Shown: piece after piece, positions 1-6,408 of the stretch
How positions within the stretch are numbered: the first letter of the stretch is position 1
Layout of the letters: each line of letters opens with the position of its first letter
DNA from: BJGO01 sp039810885
GTDB taxonomy: Bacteria; Bacteroidota; Bacteroidia; Chitinophagales; UBA10324
DNA: 8,462 nucleotides
NCBI GenBank assembly: GCA_039810885.1
Contig: JBDHXV010000067.1
Span: 1 to 8,462, forward strand
Direction of reading: 5' to 3'
Program-made: the position numbers and the translations under genes
The notes under the pieces: generated by a model
What the model was told of the DNA's origin: nothing
The model's database searches: none
What the model saw: the letters and a program-made list of their open reading frames with translations, nothing else

Positions 1-1550
1 GCATTCACTGTGACAGAACCGCTTGCTTGTGAGCCATAAGAATCCGTAACGGTAACATTATATACACCACTGCTAACACTTGATAGATTTTGATTTGTGT
101 TACCGGTGCTCCATAAATAAGAAAACGGTGCGGTGCCTCCGCTTGTCAATAATTGTATTCCACCATTAGCATTGCTACAAGTTGCATTAATAGGCGTTGT
201 GCTTAATGACGGTCCCGGAATATTGGTTAAGGATACTGTTGTGTACAGATTACAAGCATTTCCATCTATAACTGTTATGTCATAAATCCCCGGGCTTAGA
301 TTTGAAATACTTGATGTTGTTGCTCCTGTGCTCCATAAATATGTAAACGGTGCAGTTCCACTCACCAGCGATATCGTTGCACTTCCGTTGCTAAATCCAC
401 AAGTTGGCTGTGTCGAGGCGATGCTTGCCGTTGGCGCATCAATATTATCTATAATTATTACCGTATCTAGCACGCAACCATTAGCACTGGTAACAGCCAG
501 GTAATGTAATCCTGCCGCAACATTATTTAGATCTTCTGTTGTAGCACCGTTGCTCCATAAAAAGCTGTATGGTGAAATGCCTTGAACAACTGTTATATCG
601 ATAGCACCATTGCTACTACCACAAGTTGCGGGCGTTTTCGTTACATTCAAATGCGGTTTAGGAGTATCTGTAATTATGGTACTAATAGAATCTTTACAGC
701 CATTCGCATCTGTTACAGTAACCGTGTAATTGCCTGAATAGATTTGATATAGATCTTCAGCAAACGAGAATCCGTTATTCCAATTAATCTGCATAGGTGT
801 TGTGCCGGCACTAATTGTTAAATCGATAGAAGCATTGTTGCCTTCGCAGGTAGCATTTTGTTGAAATATACTCAATGAAGGTCCCGGCAAATTGATGAGG
901 GAGTTCGTTGCACTGCCGGTACATCCATTATTGTCTGTAACGGTTACAGAATAGATGGCCGGTGAAAGATTGTTAAGAGATGAAGTTGTTTGTGAGGTAT
1001 TCCAAATATATTGGAAAGGCGAAGTTCCTCCATTTAAAAGAGCTGTAGCTATACCGTTATCTATAGAACAAGTTGCATTATGGATATTGATATTAACTAT
1101 TGGGCTTGCTATGTTATTTACATTGGTAGATGTACTTGATGTACATCCGAATGCATCGGTAACAGTAACTGCGTAATAACCGGCATACAAACCGTTTATA
1201 TCTTTTGTTGTTGCACCGTTATTCCAAAAGAACTGATAAGGTGCCTGGGCACCGCTAATGTTAAGAATAATTGCTCCATTATTATTTTCACAGGTGCTAT
1301 GAGAAACATTAGAAGTAAGTAATGCCGGTCCAAGTGCAGGTATGCTGACACTCGCTTGGGTTGTACAGTTTTGTGCATCAGTTACCGTTAAGGAGTAAGT
1401 GAAACCTCCGGCAACATTCGTTATATTGTTTGTGGTATTACCTATATTCCATAGGTAGGTATAGGGCGAAGTGCCATTACTTACAAATATAGTTGCTGCT
1501 CCCATGGCAACAGAACAAGTATCTGCTACTATTATTATACTGTCAATTTG
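1..1550 (-). repeat. Block of 7 SprB-type repeats with 74-75 residue period, continuing past the window edge
   Basis: The core tryptophans fall at residues 1421, 1496, 1570, 1644, 1719, 1793 and 1867, spacings of 75, 74, 74, 75, 74 and 74. Each unit has A-T-C-x-x-x-N-G near its start, a G-T-x-P-(Y/F)-x-(Y/F)-x-W-(N/S)-x-G-x-T-T core, then a Y-x-V-T-V-T-D-x-x-G-C segment. This matches the SprB repeat family, named for the mobile Flavobacterium gliding adhesin SprB. The regularity contrasts with the looser 81-91 residue spacing of the PKD block. The last visible unit has Ser instead of Cys in its G-C motif. The repeats were still running at position 1, so the copy number is a minimum. Confidence 0.9.
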
Positions 1551-4500
1551 TGGTTTAGGCTTTACATTAACAACAACTTGAGTTAATGCAGTACATCCGT
1601 AAACTGATGTACCTATAACGGTATAGGTTGTTGTTACAGTAGGATGAGCAAGCACAGACGCATTTGCTGTAGTGTTTAACCCGGTAGCAGGCGACCACAC
1701 ATAAGATGATGCTCCACTTGCACTGAGTACTACTCCAGAACCGCTACAAATATTTTGATCTGGTGTCGTTAATATTGATACGGGCGGGTTCACAGTTAAT
1801 GGGTGCGTTACTACATCACTGCAACCCATCTGATCTGTAATTGTTAATGTAATGGCATACGTGCCCGGGGATGTATAGTAGTGCGACGGGTTAGGAAAGC
1901 TTGATGTATTCATAGCTCCACTGCCCGGGTCACCAAAATTCCAACTGTATGATACAATAGGATATACAGAGGTGGATTGATTATTAAAACTAATCATAGA
2001 TGGCGGACAAACAGAAACATCACTAGCTATAAAGGCTGCATGTGGTTTAGATAGTACCGTTATCTGAATTGCATGATAATCCACACAGCCATCTGAAGTG
2101 GTAATACTTAAAGTAACCGTATAGCTACCTATTGCACTAAAATAATGAACAGGATTAGCTAGCGTTGAAGTATTCTGTGCTCCGCTTGCAGGGTCACCAA
2201 AATTCCATTGATAAGACAATGAACCCATATAACTATATGCATTACTGTTAAACTGAACCGTTCCGGGCCCGCAAATGGTATCAGCAGAAGTTTGTATGTT
2301 CGAAACAACGCCTCCTACTGTGATCTGACCTATAGGTAAGGCATAAACACATCCTAACCCATCATCTAAAATTAATTCAGGATTATATACTCCCGGCAAA
2401 TTATAGATATAACATACAGAATCATCATCCGGCATCACTGTTCCATCACCAAAGTTCCACGTAAAATATTGTGCAGTTGGTGCAGTAGCTGTGAAACAGA
2501 CTGTTAGTGGGCTGCAGCCACTGGTAACTGGCGTAGTAACATATCCCTGAGGGCCGCCAATATTGATATAATTAGGAATGGTTAATGTGTCCTTACATCC
2601 ATTAGCATTGGTCACAATAAGTGTTACAGTATAAGAACCCGGTAGATTATATATATGAACCGGATTAGGAGCTATAGATACGGAGTTGTCTCCAAAATTC
2701 CAGAAATAGGTTGTGGCTGTATCAATATTGGATGACAAGTTGGTGAAAGTGACTTTCAATGGGGGGCACGTTGAACTTAAAGTGTCGGCCACAAAATTGG
2801 CAGTTGGCTTGGTTACGGTAACATAATTTGGTTTGATGATGGTGTCTTTACATCCCAATTGATCAGTTACATATAGTGTAATATCATAAGAGCCACTATT
2901 GTAATAGGTAATGCATGGTGTTGTAAGGAAAGAGGTATCTCCATTTCCAAAATTCCACACGTAACTTAAACCGCTTCCTGTAGAACTGTTTGTAAAACAA
3001 GCAATCTCGCCATAACATAAAATTGTTTTTGAAAGTGTAAAATCCGCTTTGGGTTTAACTGCATGTATATAATTATTCTTAGTTAAGGTTTTCACACAGC
3101 CATGATCATCTGTAACCGTAAGTTTGATCGTGTAATAACCGGGATTATAAAAGGTATGAGTTGGGTTTTGTAAGGTTGATGTATTAGCGATTCCACTAAT
3201 TGGGTCTCCGAAATTCCAGTTCCAACTGACAATGGTTGAAGTTGGAGCACTCGATAAGTCGGTAAATTGTACGACCAGCGGGGTACAACCTTCTAAAGGG
3301 TTAGCGATAAAATTAACTATAGGACCCCAAACCGTAATATAAGATGGCCTTATCAAGGTGTCTTTACATCCGAACATATTAGTGGCAATGAGGCGAACAT
3401 CAAAAACACCGGGTGTACTTATCGTAAAACAAGGGTTTGTTTGTGTTGAAGTAGCAACAATTGTATTTGTACCGGCTACAAAAACTGTCCAAGCATGACT
3501 TACAGCATCCGTAGATGTATTATTCATGCAAGATTGTAATGGAGCACATCCCATCAATGGAGTGCCGCTGAAGCTCGCATAAACATCGCGTATTGGTATG
3601 TTTATCTGAGTTTGATCATCACATCCGGTCGAATCATTTGTGATATATAAGCTGGCGCTATAGTTACCACTCATTGTATATGTAACTGTTACGGTTGGAG
3701 TAGATGCCGCAGATGGAGTAGCACCCGGAATAACCCATGTGTAAGTTTGAGCACCTAACGATGATGTACCGCTTAAAGTGACTATATATGGCGTTGCACA
3801 ATCTCTAGTAAGCTGTATGTGTGCCACAGGAGGGTTCAGATATACTGCGTCATTAATCGTAAGGGTATCATTACAACCAAAATTTGAAGCAATTAAAGTA
3901 ACATCAAAGTACCCCGTATCATTATATACATAGGTCGGATTTACGCCATTAGACATATTATCATAAGGCGGAACACCAATAAAATCCCATATATAAAGTG
4001 TATATGGGTTTACGTTAGTACTAAGGTTTGTAAATGAAATTTGATCATTCGCACATGCAATTCCCGGGTTTACACTAAAATTAACTTGCGGAATTGTGCC
4101 TGCGCATACTGCATTATTTATCGTTATGGTATCTGTACAACCTTCTGCAGTTACAATAATCAATGTAACATTGTAACATCCTTCGTTGTTGAATGTGTGT
4201 GATGGGTTGGGGTCAGTAGAATAATTGTCGGCCCCTGAAGATGGATCTCCAAAATCCCACAAGTATTGAACAATATTATTTCCGACAGAACCTGCACTAT
4301 TAAAAGTGGACGTTAATGGAATACAGCCACCTGCGGGAAAAACCGAGAAATTTGCTTGAGGACATACTATGGTCAATATGTTGTTTTGATTAGTAGCAGC
4401 AGTACAACCATTGATGTCGGTAACAGTTAATAGCGCATTGTAACTTCCACAACTCGTGTAATTAATCAGTGTCGGTAATGAATCTACAGAGCTTGCAGGT

Positions 4501-5711
4501 GAACCGCCAGGAAAAGACCAACTATAACTTAGAGTATCGCCTGTAGAAAGATTATTAAAGCTTACAGAAGTTGGACGCATACAAGTAGTATCGGGACCGA
4601 TAACACTAAATTGAGCCATAGGAGGTTTAAGTGCCACAACATCTTTGCAAATTGTTGCTTGACAGGATCCTGAAAACGTAGCCGTTAAACATACCGTGTA
4701 GGTGTCCGGTATATTGAGGTTAAAGGAAGGCGTTTGCCCGCTTGCAGTCAGGTTACCAGGATTAACCGCCCACGACCAATTTAGTACTGAAGTACTGCTT
4801 ATCCCAAGTGGTTGGTAAACCCAAGGAGCACAGCCCTCAAACGTACTGCTGCTAAAATCTATACTATTATTAGCTATAGTAACATAATCAGGATCTGTAA
4901 CAGTGCTGCTGCATCCATTTTGATCGGTAATAGTTAAACTCACTCCCGAAGAACCTTGGCCTGTAAAGGATATAACAGGGTTTGCCGTAGAATCTACTGC
5001 AGGCACTGCGTTAGTAAAATTCCATACATAGTCATAAGGGCCTGTACCACCGGTACTGGCATCAGAAAAGTTTACGGTTAAAGGAGCGGCGCAAGAAGTA
5101 GGATCTGATGAGGTGAAAGCTGCTACCGGAGGATCTTGCACACAAATCATACTTGGAACTGTTTTATTGGCCTTACATCCGAAAGAATTGGTAACAATCA
5201 GAGTTACAGTGTTGCATCCAATTGCATTGTAAGTGTGTACTGCTGTATCCCCTAATCCGAGATAGCCATCACCAAAGTCCCATTCGACTGTAGAGATAAC
5301 ACCACTGTTTGGAATTGAGAGGTCGGTATATGTAGGAGTAAATGGAGCGCAGCCTAATAAATTGGAAACCGTGAAATCAACAGTCGGCGTACAATTAATC
5401 GTCAAATTTTGTGTTGCTGTATCTTTTTCGCCTAACCCATTAGTTACAATGAGTGTTACGGTATAGGTGCCACAATTTAAGTAAGTGGTATAAGGATTTT
5501 GAAATACTGAATTGACACCGGCATAAACACCAAAATTCCACTGATAAGTTAACGGCGCTACCCCCGTTGAACTATTACTAAACCCAACAATTGCAGGATT
5601 ACAAGCAGGATTTGGAAGGTTAACCGTAAAGTTGGCGTTTACCTGCGCATGGACATGAGCAGACACGACTAACAACAGACTAACTACCACGAGGTGATAA
5701 AACTTACTCAT
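1..5711 (-). CDS. Giant secreted PKD/SprB-repeat surface protein, 3' end outside window (at least 1903 aa)
   Basis: This is a probable cell-surface adhesin or gliding-type protein, exported through Sec and then, by analogy with Bacteroidota relatives, the type IX secretion system. Reading the minus strand from the ATG at 5711 gives 1903 codons with no stop, running off the window at position 1. Residues 1-23 form a classical signal peptide: MSK, a hydrophobic core of V/L, and cleavage near the AHVHAQ segment. Fifteen PKD-like domains follow, recognised by W-(N/D)-F-G-D cores at W58, 144, 230, 314, 398, 485, 575, 659, 741, 832, 919, 1004, 1085, 1169 and 1257. An Ig-like junction domain has its core at W1339. 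Seven SprB-type repeats have cores at W1421, 1496, 1570, 1644, 1719, 1793 and 1867. There are about 60 cysteines, mostly two or four per domain. The start is supported by the signal peptide; no Shine-Dalgarno is visible. The type IX sorting domain expected at the C-terminus is not in view, so the export route is inference. Confidence 0.93.
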   Translation of the reverse strand, partial: MSKFYHLVVVSLLLVVSAHVHAQVNANFTVNLPNPACNPAIVGFSNSSTGVAPLTYQWNFGVYAGVNSVFQNPYTTYLNCGTYTVTLIVTNGLGEKDTATQNLTINCTPTVDFTVSNLLGCAPFTPTYTDLSIPNSGVISTVEWDFGDGYLGLGDTAVHTYNAIGCNTVTLIVTNSFGCKANKTVPSMICVQDPPVAAFTSSDPTSCAAPLTVNFSDASTGGTGPYDYVWNFTNAVPAVDSTANPVISFTGQGSSGVSLTITDQNGCSSTVTDPDYVTIANNSIDFSSSTFEGCAPWVYQPLGISSTSVLNWSWAVNPGNLTASGQTPSFNLNIPDTYTVCLTATFSGSCQATICKDVVALKPPMAQFSVIGPDTTCMRPTSVSFNNLSTGDTLSYSWSFPGGSPASSVDSLPTLINYTSCGSYNALLTVTDINGCTAATNQNNILTIVCPQANFSVFPAGGCIPLTSTFNSAGSVGNNIVQYLWDFGDPSSGADNYSTDPNPSHTFNNEGCYNVTLIIVTAEGCTDTITINNAVCAGTIPQVNFSVNPGIACANDQISFTNLSTNVNPYTLYIWDFIGVPPYDNMSNGVNPTYVYNDTGYFDVTLIASNFGCNDTLTINDAVYLNPPVAHIQLTRDCATPYIVTLSGTSSLGAQTYTWVIPGATPSAASTPTVTVTYTMSGNYSASLYITNDSTGCDDQTQINIPIRDVYASFSGTPLMGCAPLQSCMNNTSTDAVSHAWTVFVAGTNTIVATSTQTNPCFTISTPGVFDVRLIATNMFGCKDTLIRPSYITVWGPIVNFIANPLEGCTPLVVQFTDLSSAPTSTIVSWNWNFGDPISGIANTSTLQNPTHTFYNPGYYTIKLTVTDDHGCVKTLTKNNYIHAVKPKADFTLSKTILCYGEIACFTNSSTGSGLSYVWNFGNGDTSFLTTPCITYYNSGSYDITLYVTDQLGCKDTIIKPNYVTVTKPTANFVADTLSSTCPPLKVTFTNLSSNIDTATTYFWNFGDNSVSIAPNPVHIYNLPGSYTVTLIVTNANGCKDTLTIPNYINIGGPQGYVTTPVTSGCSPLTVCFTATAPTAQYFTWNFGDGTVMPDDDSVCYIYNLPGVYNPELILDDGLGCVYALPIGQITVGGVVSNIQTSADTICGPGTVQFNSNAYSYMGSLSYQWNFGDPASGAQNTSTLANPVHYFSAIGSYTVTLSITTSDGCVDYHAIQITVLSKPHAAFIASDVSVCPPSMISFNNQSTSVYPIVSYSWNFGDPGSGAMNTSSFPNPSHYYTSPGTYAITLTITDQMGCSDVVTHPLTVNPPVSILTTPDQNICSGSGVVLSASGASSYVWSPATGLNTTANASVLAHPTVTTTYTVIGTSVYGCTALTQVVVNVKPKPQIDSIIIVADTCSVAMGAATIFVSNGTSPYTYLWNIGNTTNNITNVAGGFTYSLTVTDAQNCTTQASVSIPALGPALLTSNVSHSTCENNNGAIILNISGAQAPYQFFWNNGATTKDINGLYAGYYAVTVTDAFGCTSSTSTNVNNIASPIVNINIHNATCSIDNGIATALLNGGTSPFQYIWNTSQTTSSLNNLSPAIYSVTVTDNNGCTGSATNSLINLPGPSLSIFQQNATCEGNNASIDLTISAGTTPMQINWNNGFSFAEDLYQIYSGNYTVTVTDANGCKDSISTIITDTPKPHLNVTKTPATCGSSNGAIDITVVQGISPYSFLWSNGATTEDLNNVAAGLHYLAVTSANGCVLDTVIIIDNIDAPTASIASTQPTCGFSNGSATISLVSGTAPFTYLWSTGATTSSISNLSPGIYDITVIDGNACNLYTTVSLTNIPGPSLSTTPINATCSNANGGIQLLTSGGTAPFSYLWSTGNTNQNLSSVSSGVYNVTVTDSYGSQASGSVTVN
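106..353 (-). repeat. Near-identical DNA blocks in adjacent SprB repeats, 222 bp apart
   Basis: The 14-base block GTGCTCCATAAATA occurs at 106-119 and again at 328-341. The block AAACGGTGC occurs at 123-131 and again at 345-353. Both pairs are offset by exactly 222 bp, one 74-residue repeat. A shorter form of the first block (TGCTCCATAA) recurs at 551-560, again 222 bp away. The coding strand here encodes the tyrosine/tryptophan core of the repeat. Shared synonymous bases suggest recent duplication or gene conversion between neighbouring units. Confidence 0.7.
1551..1790 (-). other. Ig-like junction domain between the PKD and SprB blocks (residues about 1308-1387)
   Basis: One domain of about 80 residues differs from both neighbouring families. 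It carries an I-C-S-G-S-G-V segment, then Y-V-W-S-P-A-T-G-L at W1339, a run of threonines leading into TYTVIGTSVYGC, and a V-V-V-N-V-K-P-K-P linker. This W-S-P-A-T-G-L plus T-T-T-Y-T-V form is familiar from Bacteroidota surface proteins, often as a single domain next to PKD or SprB repeats. It keeps the usual two cysteines. It is likely a structural adapter; the function is inferred from position only. Confidence 0.75.
1791..5642 (-). repeat. Block of 15 PKD-like domains (residues about 24-1307)
   Basis: Fifteen beta-sandwich PKD-type domains follow the signal peptide. The core tryptophans are 81-91 residues apart (mean about 85). A typical unit reads as a Cys-x-P segment, a V-x-F-x-N strand, W-N-F-G-D, a loop ending in N-P-x-H-x-Y, then Y-x-V-T-L-x-V-T-x-x-x-G-C-x-D-T. 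Units 1, 2, 6, 10-15 keep the W-(N/D)-F-G core. Units 3, 4, 5, 7, 8 and 9 are degenerate at that site, for example WNFTN, WSFPGG and WVIPGA. Units 6, 10, 14 and 15 share an F-G-D-P-x-S-G-x-x-N loop subtype. PKD domains in bacterial surface proteins are generally spacer or ligand-binding modules, and no catalytic domain is seen between them. Confidence 0.9.
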
Positions 5712-5944
5712 AATCAAAGGCCTGAGTTTATACGCTATATGCCTATTTTTAGTTACCCATTTAATATAAAGTATCTTGCAATACAATTTTATGCCGTAAG
5801 TCGGTGCTATTGTTTATTTTGAATTATTGAAATAATATTGGAAAGTAGAAGCCATCATCAAGGATAACAGCTTATGTATAAATCTTAAATAAATAGGATT
5901 ATTAATTGCTTAGTATTGTATATCTAATACTTACAAAGTATATC
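5712..5944. other. AT-rich intergenic region upstream of the giant gene
   Basis: These 233 bp hold no credible reading frame or RNA gene. They should contain the promoter and leader of the giant minus-strand gene, but I found no exact TAnnTTTG element. A near-match, ATACTTTG on the minus strand, overlaps 5936-5943, directly after the 80-residue gene. A 6-bp inverted repeat (AGTATT at 5912-5917, AATACT at 5926-5931, 8-nt loop) lies 14 bp past that gene's stop without a U-tract. An AT-only palindrome (ATTATT-GA-AATAAT) sits at 5823-5836; such sequences arise easily by chance at this base composition. Confidence 0.5.
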
Positions 5945-6187
5945 TTAAGCAGCTTGTTGATTATTTTCAAGTGCTTCTTCGAGCATTAACATGCGCTCCA
6001 TTTTCTTTTTCTGACGCTTAGTAATTACAAAATGACAAGATTCCAACTTCTTACCTTTGGCTAATTTAAATGCAGCAAGCAATTGTTCCGCTGTTCTTCC
6101 TATTAAGAATTCTAATGGAGAACGTTCGTTAGGATACTTCGCTTCATAGTTTCTGATGTGGAACTCTAATTCAAGTGTAGGAGACAT
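5945..6187 (-). CDS. Small hypothetical protein, 80 aa, helical and charged
   Basis: I do not recognise this family. The product is 80 residues, soluble in appearance, with no signal peptide or membrane segment. Residues about 4-50 look alternately amphipathic, with LEFHIRNYEAKYP and a stretch near residues 32-44 (AEQLLAAFKLAKG) likely to be helical. A strongly basic patch, KRQKKK, at about residues 57-62 leads into an acidic, Met/Leu/Glu-rich C-terminal helix ending in NNQQAA. There is one cysteine, at about residue 51. The ATG at 6185-6187 is preceded by an A-rich stretch (ACTAAAATAAACACC), common before Bacteroidota start codons and without a Shine-Dalgarno. It lies 221 bp after the S41 protease and 233 bp before the giant gene on the same strand, so it is probably its own unit. 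The basic patch could contact nucleic acid, but that is speculation. Confidence 0.75.
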   Translation of the reverse strand: MSPTLELEFHIRNYEAKYPNERSPLEFLIGRTAEQLLAAFKLAKGKKLESCHFVITKRQKKKMERMLMLEEALENNQQAA

Positions 6188-6211
6188 GGTGTTTATTTTA
6201 GTTACACCTTA

Positions 6212-6227
6212 TACCCTTATATGGGTA
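6212..6227. promoter_or_regulatory. Palindrome 25 bp upstream of the 80-aa gene (candidate operator or leader hairpin)
   Basis: TACCC-TTATAT-GGGTA is a 16-bp inverted repeat with 5-bp perfect arms; the centre is itself palindromic apart from one mismatched pair. It ends 25 bp before the ATG of the 80-residue gene, a position suited to an operator or a 5' leader structure. Whether anything binds it cannot be told from the sequence. Confidence 0.35.
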
Positions 6228-6284
6228 GCCTTGTTACATATATAATGAGATTTTATTTGTTTATTTGGTAGATATTACCTATTA

Positions 6285-6311
6285 GCCGATAGAATTCCTG
6301 TTTTTATCGGC
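6285..6311. terminator. Stem-loop after the S41 protease gene (possible terminator, no U-tract)
   Basis: GCCGATA at 6285-6291 pairs perfectly with TATCGGC at 6305-6311, giving a 7-bp stem with a 13-nt loop. It lies about 100 bp past the protease stop codon, between two co-directional genes. Neither strand has a run of T after the stem, so it is not a canonical intrinsic terminator. It could be an RNA-stabilising 3' hairpin or a DNA-binding site. Confidence 0.35.
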
Positions 6312-6408
6312 GCATGGTCTAAATCAGATCTTTTATTAAACACAACCTGGTATTTAGCAAAATTGCTTTTTTGATTAATTCCGTAATTGGTATAGATTAT
6401 TAATAAAC

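Larger units (their letters stand above)
6188..6408. other. Intergenic region with two inverted repeats
   Basis: These 221 bp separate the S41 protease stop from the small 80-residue gene, both on the minus strand. I see no tRNA, small reading frame or clear Bacteroidota promoter. The two structured elements, at 6212-6227 and 6285-6311, are listed separately. The rest is AT-rich and unremarkable. Confidence 0.5.

Noticed and set aside
106..560. Regular 222-bp spacing resembling a large tandem or CRISPR-like array
   Set aside because: The period is 74 codons in a continuous reading frame, and repeat-to-repeat identity is protein-level with short DNA blocks; there are no short direct repeats with unique spacers.
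955..1176. Plus-strand open frame of 73 codons
   Set aside because: It is antisense to the SprB block of the giant gene, has no family signature, and follows from the repeat codon pattern.
1196..1378. Minus-strand open frame of 60 codons
   Set aside because: It is out of frame with, and fully inside, the well-supported giant coding sequence.
5912..5931. AGTATT/AATACT hairpin as terminator of the 80-aa gene
   Set aside because: The stem is only 6 bp and AT-rich, with no following U-tract; not distinguishable from chance in this composition.
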